From positions 2,356,001 to 2,420,000 of the forward strand of contig OY759762.1 of the NCBI GenBank assembly GCA_963662645.2: a DNA stretch of 64,000 bases, read 5' to 3'. The notes under the pieces are model-generated. The model was given only the letters and a program-made list of their open reading frames with translations, was not told where the DNA came from and searched no databases. The position numbers were made by a program, and so were the translations under genes. The DNA comes from Aldehydirespirator sp963662645 (GTDB lineage: Bacteria; Actinomycetota; Acidimicrobiia; Acidimicrobiales; Aldehydirespiratoraceae). How positions within the stretch are numbered: position 1 is the stretch's first letter; every line of letters begins with the position of its first letter. Shown piece by piece: positions 24,359 to 33,338 of this stretch.

Positions 24359-25738
24359 ATGAGCCGCACGAGAGAACTAGCTGAGGCTGTCCACGGAATC
24401 GAGTTCGACTCGCTGAGCGAGGCCGAGATCGAAGCGGTGCGCCGCCTGCTTCTGGATCACATCGGTGTGGCCGCGGCCGGGTCGACGACGGATTCTGCGG
24501 CGGCGTTCCGGCGCACGATGGGCCGGTTCGCCCATGATGACAGCGCCTCGTTGCCGGTGATCGGCGCCGGACTCCTGGCCGCCCCCGTGCCGGCAGCCAT
24601 GGCCAACGCGGTGGCGGGCCACTGCGTCGAGTACGACGATGTGCACAACGCGTCGTCCAGCCATCCCGGAGTGGTGATGTTCCCGGCAGCGATGGCGGCC
24701 ACCGCCCTGGCCGGCGGCGACGAGCGCGACTTCGTTCGGGCGGCGGTGATCGGCTTCGAGGTCATGTGCCGGGCCGGACGGGCCGCCGATCCGGTCTCCC
24801 ACTACGCCCGTCACTTCCATCCCACCGGCACCATCGGCACGCTCGGCGCGGCCGCGGCCACGGCCGCGGCTCTGGGCCTGGACGTCGATCGGATGAACTC
24901 CGCCATCGGCATAGCGGGGAGCATGGCCTCGGGCAGCATGCAGTTCCTCGTCGACGGCGCCTGGACCAAGCGCCTCCACCCGGCGCTGGCCGCCCGCAAC
25001 GGTGTGGAGGCCGGGCTGCTGGCGGGCGACGGCTACGTGGGCACCGTGGACGGCATCTGCGGCGACCGGGGCTTCCTGGTCGCATACAGCGACGCCCCGG
25101 TGCCGGACCGCCTGCTCGAGGGCTGGGGCGAGCGGCCGCTGGAGGTGGTAGACACCAGCATCAAGCGCCACACCTGCTGCCGCTACAACCAGGGCGCCAT
25201 CGACGCTCTGCTGGCCATTCGCGCTATCCACGGTGTGGCTGCGGACGACGTCGAGTCGGTGGTGATCGGGATCCCGTCGGTGGCGGTGGACATCGTGGCC
25301 GAACCGGCCGCCACGAAGCGTCGCCCCGCATCGGTGGTGGACGCCCAGTTCAGCCTGGCCTTCGGGGCGGCCACGGCCCTGCTGTGGGGCCGGGCCGGAC
25401 TGGCTGAGTACGACGAGTCACGGCTCGACGAGCCGGCCGCTCTGGCGCTCATGGACCGCGTCACCTACGAGGTCGACCCCGAGATCGACCGAACCTTCCC
25501 CCAGAAGTGGAAGGCCTGGGCTCGGGTCACGACCCGGAGCGGGGACACCCACTACGAGTGGGTCGACGACCCCAAGGGTGACCCCGGCAACCCGTTCACC
25601 GACGCCGAGTGCCGCCAGAAGTTCGACGATCTGGCCTCGGCCGTCTACAGCCCCGAGGCCAGGACGGCCATCGCCGAGCACGCTCTGTCTATCGGCGCTC
25701 CCGGCTCCTGGAAGGCCCTGATAGACAGCCTGTCCTGA
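24359..25738 (+). CDS. MmgE/PrpD family protein, copy 3
   Basis: 459 aa. The active-site region VAGHCVEYDDVHNASSSHPG (HCxEYDD) lies near residue 85. IKRHTCCRYNQGAIDAL replaces the KxYPxC...H element near residue 265. ATG 24359 has GGGGAGGA five bases upstream. It differs clearly from the two copies at 6185 and 11581, so these are separate subfamilies rather than recent duplicates. It follows acyl-CoA dehydrogenase, so a role on an unsaturated di- or tricarboxylate is possible. Confidence 0.86.
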   Translation: MSRTRELAEAVHGIEFDSLSEAEIEAVRRLLLDHIGVAAAGSTTDSAAAFRRTMGRFAHDDSASLPVIGAGLLAAPVPAAMANAVAGHCVEYDDVHNASSSHPGVVMFPAAMAATALAGGDERDFVRAAVIGFEVMCRAGRAADPVSHYARHFHPTGTIGTLGAAAATAAALGLDVDRMNSAIGIAGSMASGSMQFLVDGAWTKRLHPALAARNGVEAGLLAGDGYVGTVDGICGDRGFLVAYSDAPVPDRLLEGWGERPLEVVDTSIKRHTCCRYNQGAIDALLAIRAIHGVAADDVESVVIGIPSVAVDIVAEPAATKRRPASVVDAQFSLAFGAATALLWGRAGLAEYDESRLDEPAALALMDRVTYEVDPEIDRTFPQKWKAWARVTTRSGDTHYEWVDDPKGDPGNPFTDAECRQKFDDLASAVYSPEARTAIAEHALSIGAPGSWKALIDSLS

Positions 25739-25808
25739 CCGGCGTCCTACCGGTTGCCCAGACACCAGGCTGTGTCGCGCGGAGAGGGCACCTGCCCCGC
25801 GGGGCTTC

Positions 25809-25814
25809 TAGTGT
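25809..25814 (+). promoter_or_regulatory. -10 box TAGTGT of a leaderless gene
   Basis: TAGTGT, then six bases, then the GTG at 25821. This is the same geometry as at 16999, 18260, 40968 and 46067. No clear -35 is seen. Confidence 0.45.
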
Positions 25815-25820
25815 GAGGCG

Positions 25821-26246
25821 GTGGCCGCGTGGTTGTTGGCGTCAGCCATTGCCGTAGCGCACGGGGCGCTGGCTGTCTTCCTCGTCGCGGGAGCGCCCTT
25901 CGCGGCGCGCTGGCGGCGGGTGATGTGGTGGTACTTGATCATGCTGGCACCGACTGCGGTGGTGAACCTGACCGGGCAGCCGTGCCCCCTGACCGTCTGG
26001 GAGAAGGACCTCTGGCGACTGGCGGGCGAGACGCCGTACCGGGGAGGCTTCATCTCCCACTACTTCGTGGAGCCGTTCTACGCCCCCGGCCTCACCCCGG
26101 CCGCCGACACCGGCCTGCTGATCTTCATGGTGGTCTGGTGCCTGTCATGGCTGCTGTACTCCGCCGTTCTGAGGGTGCGGACGCGAACGAGCTCAGCCGG
26201 ACCGTCGGATGCCCGCCCGGCACTAGACACGAGCACAGGCGCCTAG
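25821..26246 (+). CDS. DUF2784 small membrane protein
   Basis: 141 aa with an N-terminal membrane helix (residues 2-27), a second at about 36-50 and a third at about 95-118. Between them lies the DUF2784 hallmark TGQPCPLTVWEKDLWRLAG...YRGGFISHYFVEPFYAP. Function of the family is unknown. The GTG start is probably leaderless. Its last four bases overlap the 3' end of the convergent DUF262 fragment. Confidence 0.75.
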   Translation: MAAWLLASAIAVAHGALAVFLVAGAPFAARWRRVMWWYLIMLAPTAVVNLTGQPCPLTVWEKDLWRLAGETPYRGGFISHYFVEPFYAPGLTPAADTGLLIFMVVWCLSWLLYSAVLRVRTRTSSAGPSDARPALDTSTGA

Positions 26247-27112
26247 GTGTCGAGCGACGACATGTGTTTGGATCGCTTCCCTGAGATGCGGTCGCGCTGG
26301 CCCTCGTTGATCTCTCTGGTCTGAGGGTCACGTCCCCGCAGCGCATTGTAGACGTTGCGTAGGCGAGCTCGGCCTTGGCCGAGCGCCACGACGGCTCTGA
26401 GGACCCTTCCCGGCTCAGGCTCGATGTAGCGGTTCTTCGGCGTCCACGAGACGCGCTCGCCATCCTGCGCCGACGCCGTGTCGGGGGTGAGCCGGGAGTG
26501 GCGCGAGAAGCGCTCCAGTTCTTCTCGGCCCTCGTCCCAGAAGACGCTGAGCCAGGTCAAGATGAAGTCCGCCTGGGTCAGGTTGACCCCTTCGGAGTTG
26601 ATCCTGACGAACACATCGGCGACCCTCTCCCGGTCGGTTGCGGCTTGGAGTTCGACCACGGTGAACGAGTAGTTCTGGATACCGAGTAGGCGAGTGAACA
26701 CCGCTTCAGTCTCTTCCTTGTCCGCCTCGCTGAGATTGTGCTCCTCCTCGTAACGGCTGATGAACGCGTTCCTTGCCTGGTAGGGGCTCTTGAACACAGC
26801 GGAAATGTCTGGAACCCACTCCCGGCTCTTCTTCAACGCCGCGCTTTGCACTTCGAACCGTTCGGTGAACGGGTTGAACGCGATCTTGATGGACTCGCTT
26901 CGATAATCGTCATCGACCACCGGTTCGCCGGTCATCACGGCGTACAGGCTCGTCAGGCGCTGCTGCCCGTCGACGATCTTTGCCGTCGCCGTCTTGGGCT
27001 TCGCCCCCGAGCCGATCGCTCGGTCGTCGTCGTCACCGGCTGAGTTCCAGAACATCAGCTCGCCAACGGGGTAGCCGGCTGTGGTGACCGGCCATTCGAG
27101 TAGGAGCAGCAC
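26243..27112 (-). pseudogene. DUF262 (GmrS-like) defence gene fragment, damaged at the N-terminus
   Basis: 289 aa frame containing GYPVGELMFWN and IVDGQQRLTSLYAVMTGE, the nucleotide-site core of DUF262/GmrS proteins that restrict modified DNA. FVRINSEGVNLTQADFIL follows near residue 175. The usual N-terminal QRxYVW segment is missing. Just upstream a one-base-shifted frame reads LPAWKSVARR before a stop, so the 5' end seems frameshifted. The protein stops at 289 aa where relatives run to 500-700 aa. Its GTG start is therefore nominal. Broken start, loss of the C-terminal nuclease-like part and flanking repeats all suggest a decaying acquired gene. Confidence 0.7.
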
Positions 27113-27149
27113 CCCGCCGGGCGACGGACTTCCACGCGGGCAGTCCTGC

Positions 27150-27230
27150 TGGCTACCGCCGGGCAGAACCGCTGGCCGCCAGCGGGCAGATACATGGCCA
27201 CCACTGGGCAGGTTCTCATGGCCGCCGACG
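27150..27230. repeat. Degenerate 23-25 bp repeats leading into the 89-bp array
   Basis: Successive variants of (G)CTGGCYRCCRSYGGGCAGRWNC occur at about 27149, 27172 and 27195, ending ATGGCCGCCGACG just before the 89-bp units. Together with the array this explains the whole 395-bp stretch without a gene (27113-27507). Confidence 0.5.
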
Positions 27231-27504
27231 TTGAGGGGTTCTATTCGCGTTCGTTTCGAGGGGGGTGGCTGGCAGGCGTTTTTGCGGTGCGAACTGGGGT
27301 TTCGCGTGTCGTGTTGGCGTTGAGGGGTTCTATTCGCGTTCGTTTCGAGGGGGGTGGCTGGCAGGCGTTTTTGCGGTGCGAACTGGGGTTTCGCGTGTCG
27401 TGTTGGCGTTGAGGGGTTCTATTCGCGTTCGTTTCGAGGGGGGTGGCTGGCAGGCGTTTTTGCGGTGCGAACTGGGGTTTCGCGTGTCGTGTTGGCGTTG
27501 AGGG
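27231..27504. repeat. Three exact 89-bp tandem repeats
   Basis: Units 27231-27319, 27320-27408 and 27409-27497 look identical base for base. A broken fourth unit begins at 27498. Each unit holds the stem GCGAA...TTCGC (GCGAACTGGGGTTTCGC) and G-runs. Because 89 is not a multiple of three the array is open in all plus frames, which creates spurious ORFs. It lies directly between the damaged DUF262 gene and the AlbA-type gene. Lack of divergence implies recent amplification or gene conversion. Confidence 0.9.
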
Positions 27505-27507
27505 CGT

Positions 27508-28905
27508 TTAGCTATTGCTAAGCGTCCAGTACGCACCCCTGCCGTGGCCATCAACGCGGACGAGCCCAGCGTCCCGCAGAAGGTCCAGAACTTCACGCAC
27601 TTCTTTGGGGGCAAGGCCTAGGCGACTAGCCAGTTGGCTTCGGCTTGTCGGCCCGCTTGTTAGCAAAGTGAGGATCAGGGCCTCCTTGCTGTGCATCGCC
27701 ATGCTTGTTCCGTCGGGTGCCAGCCAATAGCCGCGCCGCGGCAGGGTGCAGGTCACCGAAGCGCTGCTGGACGTGAACACCGGGCGCCCGAGACCGGCTT
27801 CGATGCACAGCCTGACCATTCGCAACGTCCCGGACCCGAGTTGCTCGACGATGCCACGTCGGTAGAGGCAGCCCATCATGTTCGGATTCCACGGATGTGA
27901 GCTGTGCGGCTCGTACAGATCGGCGGGTTTGAGGCCGAAGTGCAGCCCGCCGGGCGACCACACCTCCAGTCTGTCGTAGAACACTCGCACCTGAACCAAG
28001 CCGCCGATGGCGTAGTCACGATGACCGAAGGCGTTGGCTAGTGCTTCGCGCACGACTTCAGGAGGAATTTCTACACTTGCTTCTGCACGAAGATCGCCAC
28101 GAAGACGCACCGGATGGTGCAGGTGCTGCTCACAGAACGACATCGCTCGACGCAACGAGGAGGACACGTTGTCTTCTACGAGCACATCGTCGAGGAAATC
28201 CTCGCCGAGTTCCGTGCCGGCCACTGCAACGAGCCGGCAGCCCAGAGTGGGGTACTGGCCAGCGAATGTGTCAGGCCGTCCGAACAGGGCGATAGCCCCT
28301 CGGGTGGGCACGCCGTTGCTGGTGAGGAGTCCAAGCGCTCTCAGGATGTCCGCGATCGAGGTGTCAGTGTCGAGCCTGGCCCGTCCCGCGTTAACAGCTT
28401 CATACCTGAAGGCATCCATCTCCTCCTCGTCGATGGCTTCGAGGTCACGCTCCGAACTCTCTATCTCCCAGCGGTCCCGCCCGTGAGCACGCTCGAGCAC
28501 ATGCGATACCTGGGTCTCGTCGGGCATGTCGACCGTCGACGAACCCGACCGTATGTAGTAACGCCCCTTGTGGGAGTAGGGCTTGTTGTTTCCCGAAGGA
28601 ACCGTGGCGATGAGTACCTCGCGTCCGCTTCCGTTTGGCGCTGGCACTTTCTCGATCGACGGAGGATGCGTCGGGTGGATTTCCTGGCAGGCCTGCGTGA
28701 TGTCCTCGAGGGTGGCAGTACCGACCTGCTGGCCAGTCACATTGCCGGTGGGCTGAACTCCGAAGAGCACCTGCCCGCCTCGACAGTTCAACATTGCCGA
28801 CAAAGTCCTCGCGGCTTCGGTCCGCTGACCGGTGGATGCCTTGAACTCGACGGTCTCGGACTCGCCCGCCTCTGCCAGCCGGAGAACATCGTCGGTTGTG
28901 GTCAC
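27508..28905 (-). CDS. AlbA_2/Schlafen-type putative DNA-binding, GHKL-ATPase-like protein
   Basis: 465 aa. The N-terminal AlbA_2 (Schlafen-like) domain shows ESETVEFKAS near residue 15, AMLNCRGGQVLFGV near 37 and YYIRSGSST near 115. The middle and C-terminal part has EIPPEVVREALANAFGHRDY and PGGLHFGL, the RecG-related HATPase_4 motifs. It ends in a winged-helix segment (SRSQLASRLGLAPKEVREVLDLLRDAGLV). Such proteins occur as regulators or in phage-defence islands. The GTG start has GATACT six bases upstream, suggesting a leaderless mRNA. The DNA is visibly less GC-rich than its neighbours, as in the DUF262 fragment, which suggests transfer. Confidence 0.8.
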   Translation of the reverse strand: MTTTDDVLRLAEAGESETVEFKASTGQRTEAARTLSAMLNCRGGQVLFGVQPTGNVTGQQVGTATLEDITQACQEIHPTHPPSIEKVPAPNGSGREVLIATVPSGNNKPYSHKGRYYIRSGSSTVDMPDETQVSHVLERAHGRDRWEIESSERDLEAIDEEEMDAFRYEAVNAGRARLDTDTSIADILRALGLLTSNGVPTRGAIALFGRPDTFAGQYPTLGCRLVAVAGTELGEDFLDDVLVEDNVSSSLRRAMSFCEQHLHHPVRLRGDLRAEASVEIPPEVVREALANAFGHRDYAIGGLVQVRVFYDRLEVWSPGGLHFGLKPADLYEPHSSHPWNPNMMGCLYRRGIVEQLGSGTLRMVRLCIEAGLGRPVFTSSSASVTCTLPRRGYWLAPDGTSMAMHSKEALILTLLTSGPTSRSQLASRLGLAPKEVREVLDLLRDAGLVRVDGHGRGAYWTLSNS

Positions 28906-28979
28906 AGTTCCAGTATCGCCGGAAGTGCCGGCTCTTTGTTGGCGCGCCGTGGCCTAGAAATATGGCTGTGGAGCCTGAG

Positions 28980-30770
28980 TCAGAAGCTGATGCGGGCTTT
29001 GAGGACGAAGCGCAGGATCACCATCAAGAGCATGCCGGCGATCCAGAGGCCGACCGAGATGGCGGCCACGAAGGGCAGCCGGCCGTTGTTGTAGAAGCTG
29101 TACATCACCGTGGTGATCACCTCGGTGCCCGAGCGGAACAGCAGCACCGACAGGGTGAACTCCCGCATGTAGGTGATGAAGGCCAGCACCAGGCCGCCCA
29201 GCAGCGCGGGCCGCAGGATGGGCAGCACGATACGGGCCATGGTGGCCAGGTTGCCCGCCCCCGAGATGCGGCTGGCGTGCTCCAGGTCGGCCGACAGCTG
29301 CACCACCGGGCCGGTCATCTGGCGCACGCCCACCGGCAGGAAATACACCACGTAGGCCATGGCCATGATCCACAGCGTGCCGTAGATCGAGAAGCCGCCC
29401 GGCAGGTCGAGGGTGATGTAGGTGTAGAGCAGCGAGGTGGCCATCACCACCGCCGGCACCATCAGGGGCAGGCTCGCCCCGTAGTCGATCGTGCGGCTCC
29501 AGCGGCCCTTGAACCGCACCACGCTGTAGGCGATGAGCGCGCTGAAGACCATCACGAACAGCCCCGCGCCCAGCGACAGCGTCAGGCTGTTCTTGAGCGA
29601 GCGCCACAGGATCGGGTTGTCGCTGAGCTGTCGGTAGTTCTCCAGCGACGACTGGGCCAGCAGCTCGGTGTCGGGCCGGCCGATGTAGGGCAGCAGCGAG
29701 CCCACCACCACCGCGACGAACGGCAGGATCATCGTGAAGAAGAAGAACCCGCAACACGCCGCGAACACCGCCCAGCGCCAGCGGCCCAGCCGCGTCGGAG
29801 CCTCCTGGCTGCCCTTGCCGCTCACGGTCACATACCGCTCGCTGTGTCGGATCGACCGCAGGTACATGATCAGCACCACCATCGACGCGGCCAGCAGCAC
29901 CACTCCCGTGGCCGACGCCCGCCCGTGCTCGCGGGGCATCCGGACCCGCAGGGCATGGAAGATGTCGGTGGTGAAGACGTGCTCCTTGGCCGGGAACCCG
30001 AAGAGCAGGGGGATCTCCATCGAGCCGAGCCCGATGATGAAGCACAGCACCGCCGCCGACAGCAGGGCGGGGCGGGACACGCCCAGAGTGACCCGGAAGA
30101 ACACCGACAGCGGCGACGCCCCGTTGATCCGGGCCGCGTGCTCATAGTCGGGCGACACGTTGCGCATGCTGGCGGCCACCACCAGGAACACCAGCGGAAC
30201 CAGGTACAGCGACTGCACGAAGATCATCCCCGGCATGGAGTACACGTCGAAGCCGTCCCACGGGGTGGCGGCCCGGATGACCTCGTTGAGCATGCCGTTG
30301 CGCCCGCCGAGCAGGATGCTCCAGGCCGTCCCCGCGGCCAGCAGCGGGATGAAGTACAGCCCGATGGTGGAGAACTCCCACACGCCCCGCCAAGGGACAT
30401 CGGTGCGGGTAACCACCCAGGCCAGCAGCACGCCGATCACCAGCGGCACCACGGTCTGGCCCACCGCGAACTCCAGGGTGTTGCCGATGATGTCGCTCGA
30501 CTTGTCGAAGGTGTCTCGATAGTTGTCCAGGGTCAGCGGGCCCCGTTCGGGCGGGCCGCCCTCCTGGAACGATCCCAATATCAGCCGGTAGAAGGGCAGC
30601 ACCACGAGGGTGAACACCACGACGCTCAGAACGACCCGCAGGGCGAAGGGGAACGACAGGACCCGGTGGCGCACGGCGTGCCAGAGCGCGGCGCCCTCCG
30701 GGGCCGCGCCCGCCTTGGACGGGGTTGCGTCGTCCAGCGCCTCCACCGGCTCGGTGCTGGTCTCGGTCAC
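28980..30770 (-). CDS. Fused double-domain ABC permease (Fe3+/polyamine type)
   Basis: 596 aa with two tandem BPD_transp_1 domains, about 12 membrane helices, as in FbpB/AfuB-type permeases. The first half has the EAA-like loop EHAARINGASPLSVFFRVTLGVSRPA near residue 225. The second has EHASRISGAGNLATMARIVLPILRPA near residue 510. Both domains thus keep an ATPase contact, so one polypeptide forms the whole channel. The GTG start overlaps the ATPase stop (GTGA). The N-terminal 30 residues are cytosolic and acidic. Last gene of the transporter operon. Confidence 0.9.
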   Translation of the reverse strand: MTETSTEPVEALDDATPSKAGAAPEGAALWHAVRHRVLSFPFALRVVLSVVVFTLVVLPFYRLILGSFQEGGPPERGPLTLDNYRDTFDKSSDIIGNTLEFAVGQTVVPLVIGVLLAWVVTRTDVPWRGVWEFSTIGLYFIPLLAAGTAWSILLGGRNGMLNEVIRAATPWDGFDVYSMPGMIFVQSLYLVPLVFLVVAASMRNVSPDYEHAARINGASPLSVFFRVTLGVSRPALLSAAVLCFIIGLGSMEIPLLFGFPAKEHVFTTDIFHALRVRMPREHGRASATGVVLLAASMVVLIMYLRSIRHSERYVTVSGKGSQEAPTRLGRWRWAVFAACCGFFFFTMILPFVAVVVGSLLPYIGRPDTELLAQSSLENYRQLSDNPILWRSLKNSLTLSLGAGLFVMVFSALIAYSVVRFKGRWSRTIDYGASLPLMVPAVVMATSLLYTYITLDLPGGFSIYGTLWIMAMAYVVYFLPVGVRQMTGPVVQLSADLEHASRISGAGNLATMARIVLPILRPALLGGLVLAFITYMREFTLSVLLFRSGTEVITTVMYSFYNNGRLPFVAAISVGLWIAGMLLMVILRFVLKARISF

Positions 30771-31861
30771 AAGGCGGGTTCGTCGGCCGGGAAGGCGATG
30801 ACCGCCTCGGGGTCTATCGATAGGTCCACGGTGTCGCCCCGCCCTCCGAGCCGCTGGGGGGACTGGGCTATGACCATGGTCCCGCCCGCGTCGATCTCGT
30901 GCTCGTAGGCCCCTCCGAGGAACTGCGCCAGCCGTATCTCGCCGGAGATGCTGGGCCGGGACGATCCCTCCTCGGCCAACTCGAAGCCGTCGGGTCGGAT
31001 CGCCACTGCCACATCGGCGCCCGGCGCCAGCGGCTCGGCCATGGTGGCGGGCAGCGATCCTCCCAGCGCCTCTACCACGCTGTCGCCCGCCACCCTTCCG
31101 GCGACGATGTTCTTGACGCCCAGGAACCGGGCCACGGTCAACGACGCCGGCGAGCGGTAGACCTCCTCGGGAGTGCCCTCCTGCAGCACCAGCCCGTGGT
31201 CCATCACCAGGATCCGGTCCGACATGGCCAGCGCCTCGGACTGGTCGTGGGTCACGTACAGCATGGTCAAGCCCAGCTCCAGGTGGAGCCGCTTCAGCTC
31301 GACCCGCATGTCCTCGCGCAGGCGGGCGTCGAGGTTGGACAGCGGCTCGTCGAGCAGCAGCAGCGCGGGGTGGCCCACGATGGAGCGGGCCACCGCCACC
31401 CGCTGCTGCTGCCCGCCCGAGAGCTGGTGCGGGTAGCGGTCGACGTACTCCTCCATGCGAACGGCCCGGAGGGCCTCGGTGACCCGGTCGCGGCGCTCGC
31501 TGCGGGGGACTTTGCGGTACCGCAGCGGGAAGGCGACGTTGGCGGCCACGCTCATGTGGGGCCACACCGCGTAGGACTGGAACACCATGGATAGGTCGCG
31601 CCGCTCGGGCTGGACCAGGATCCGGCGCTCGGTGTCGTTGACGACCTTGCCGCCGATGGCCACCGCGCCGCGGGTCGGAGTCTCGATCCCGGCGAGGATC
31701 CGCAGGATCGTCGATTTGCCGCAGCCGCTCGGTCCCAGGAGGGTTACGAACTCTCCGGTGCGGATCGAGAAGCTGACACCCGCCAGCGCGGTGACCGCGC
31801 CGAACTTCTTGTGGAGGCCGTCGGCCCGCAGGGCGAGCTGGTCCTCCGAGGGTGTTGTCAC
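30767..31861 (-). CDS. ABC transporter ATP-binding protein (FbpC/PotA type)
   Basis: 364 aa. Walker A GPSGCGKST, Q-loop FQSYAVWPHMS, signature LSGGQQQR and Walker B LLLLDEPLSNLD are all canonical. A C-terminal TOBE-like domain (residues about 245-360) is typical of Fe3+, polyamine and sugar importers. The GTG at 31861 makes a GTGA overlap with the binding-protein stop; an in-frame ATG at 31876 would overlap it by 19 bp. Energises the fused permease encoded downstream. Confidence 0.92.
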   Translation of the reverse strand: MTTPSEDQLALRADGLHKKFGAVTALAGVSFSIRTGEFVTLLGPSGCGKSTILRILAGIETPTRGAVAIGGKVVNDTERRILVQPERRDLSMVFQSYAVWPHMSVAANVAFPLRYRKVPRSERRDRVTEALRAVRMEEYVDRYPHQLSGGQQQRVAVARSIVGHPALLLLDEPLSNLDARLREDMRVELKRLHLELGLTMLYVTHDQSEALAMSDRILVMDHGLVLQEGTPEEVYRSPASLTVARFLGVKNIVAGRVAGDSVVEALGGSLPATMAEPLAPGADVAVAIRPDGFELAEEGSSRPSISGEIRLAQFLGGAYEHEIDAGGTMVIAQSPQRLGGRGDTVDLSIDPEAVIAFPADEPAL

Positions 31862-33159
31862 CTCAGGTCGAACCATTCCTTGGCTCGCTCGACGTACCAG
31901 TCGGCGTTGTTGTTGTACTCCGCCTCGGCCTTGGGCGTGCCCAGGGCCAGGATCGTCGGCTTGCCCGCCGCGGCCAGGGCCGCCTCGGGATACGGGGCGG
32001 TCGGCGAGGCCGGCACCTGGCGGACGATCTCGGCCACCGCGGCCTGGCCCTCATCGCTGAGTATGTAGTTGACGAAAGCCTCGGCGTTCTCCTTGTTGGG
32101 AGCGTTGGCCGGGATGTTCACGGTGAAGCCCACCGTGATCACGAACTCCGGCGCTATCCACACCACCGGTGCGCCCTGGTCGATCGAGGGCAGCACGAAG
32201 TCGAGGTAGCAGAGTCCGAGCACTGCGAAGTTGCCCTGCACCAACTGCTGCTGGGCCGCGGTGTAGTCGGGCTGGAACACCACGTTGTTGGCGCCGTAGC
32301 CCTCCCAGAAGGCCTCCCAGCGGTTCTCGTCCCACATCACCCGGGTCTCGATCATCATGTCGTGGGCGCCGCTGCCCACCTTGAGGATGTCCTGCATGAC
32401 GATCTCGTCCTTGTACTGCGGATCGGCCAGATCCTCCCAGGTCTCCAGCGGGTCGAGACCGAGCTCCTCGATCCGCTCGGTGTTGTAGCAGATGCCCTCG
32501 AGCAGGGTTCCGTAGGTGTGCCACGCTCCCGACGGGGCTCTCAGATCGGCGGGGATGTTGAACTTCTCGGGGGAGTCGAAGGCGTGGAGATAGCCCAGGC
32601 TCTCCCAGATGCGCGAGAAGCCGTCCCAGCCGATGATCACGATGTCGGAGTCGATGGTGCCGGCCTCGGACTCGGTCATGAAGCGGTCGAACATCTCGGC
32701 GTCGTCGGAGCGGGTGTACTCCACCTGGATGCCCGGGTGGACCCCGTTGAAGGCGTCGATGAACGCCTCGGTCTGCTCGATGGTCCAGTCGGACCACCAC
32801 ACCAGCTTCCCGGAGAGCTCCGGCGCGGCCTCTTCGGCCGGTTCCGCCGCGGCTGCGGCTGCAGCTGCGGCCGCCTCCTGGGCAGCCGCCAATTCAGCCT
32901 CGAGCGCCGCTATCGCCTCGGAGTCTGCTGCCCCTTCGGCGATTGCCGCTTCAAGGGTCGCCTGAGCCTCCTCGGCTGCGGCGGCCGCGGCGTCGGCATT
33001 GGCCCTGGCGGCTTCTGCGTCTGCTTTCGCCTGCGCCAGCGCGGCGGCGTCCGCCGAGCTGGTGTCCTCAGCATCGTCACCGCATGCCGCAGCCACGAGT
33101 CCGAGCGCGAGGACAACCGCTACGAGCCGGAAGCCCAGTCGGAACTGTCGTGATCTCAT
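31858..33159 (-). CDS. ABC transporter solute-binding lipoprotein with Ala-rich coiled-coil linker
   Basis: 433 aa. The signal sequence RLVAVVLALGLVAAACGDD places a lipidation Cys near residue 26. Residues about 30-110 are a long Ala/Glu-rich heptad-like stretch (AEAARANADAAAAAAEEAQA...), probably a coiled-coil spacer. The binding domain starts at GKLVWWSDWTIEQTEAFIDAFN and resembles type-2 Fe3+/polyamine binding proteins. The ATG at 33159 has GGAGGAAAC upstream and is preferred to the start at 33192. Expressed from the operator-bearing promoter at 33222-33250. Substrate unknown. Confidence 0.88.
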   Translation of the reverse strand: MRSRQFRLGFRLVAVVLALGLVAAACGDDAEDTSSADAAALAQAKADAEAARANADAAAAAAEEAQATLEAAIAEGAADSEAIAALEAELAAAQEAAAAAAAAAAEPAEEAAPELSGKLVWWSDWTIEQTEAFIDAFNGVHPGIQVEYTRSDDAEMFDRFMTESEAGTIDSDIVIIGWDGFSRIWESLGYLHAFDSPEKFNIPADLRAPSGAWHTYGTLLEGICYNTERIEELGLDPLETWEDLADPQYKDEIVMQDILKVGSGAHDMMIETRVMWDENRWEAFWEGYGANNVVFQPDYTAAQQQLVQGNFAVLGLCYLDFVLPSIDQGAPVVWIAPEFVITVGFTVNIPANAPNKENAEAFVNYILSDEGQAAVAEIVRQVPASPTAPYPEAALAAAGKPTILALGTPKAEAEYNNNADWYVERAKEWFDLR

Positions 33160-33221
33160 CGTTTCCTCCATCGGGATCGCCTTCAGCAGCACCGGGCGGT
33201 GCCGCCGCCAAGAATGCGGCG

Positions 33222-33250
33222 ATGGTAAAGGTCTGACACTTGGGAGTCAA
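33222..33250 (-). promoter_or_regulatory. Promoter with GTCAGAC operator for the Fe/polyamine-type transporter
   Basis: Minus strand: TTGACT (33250-33245), a 17-bp spacer and TACCAT (33227-33222). The GTC-A-GAC core (minus-strand reading) at 33237-33231, with AA/TT arms, is centred seven bases before the -10. Confidence 0.68.
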
Positions 33251-33338
33251 TCCGGGATGTGGGAGCCAGCCGGGCACGGCTTGCCGGAGCGGCCTGTGGC
33301 AGGCTGCCGACACGGGTATCGATCGGAAGGTGGATGCG

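Noticed and set aside
27231..27497. CRISPR array
   Set aside because: Units are directly adjacent with no unique spacers, and no cas genes are present.
27081..27501. Plus-strand frames made of repeated peptide units in the 89-bp array
   Set aside because: They exist only because the array is open in all frames; no start signal or homology.
26243..28905. Insertion sequence or transposon
   Set aside because: No transposase, terminal inverted repeats or target duplication could be found, although composition suggests transfer.
28896..30908. 670-codon plus-strand frame opposite the fused permease
   Set aside because: Mirror of the permease codons; its His/Gln/Arg-rich product has no membrane or domain pattern.
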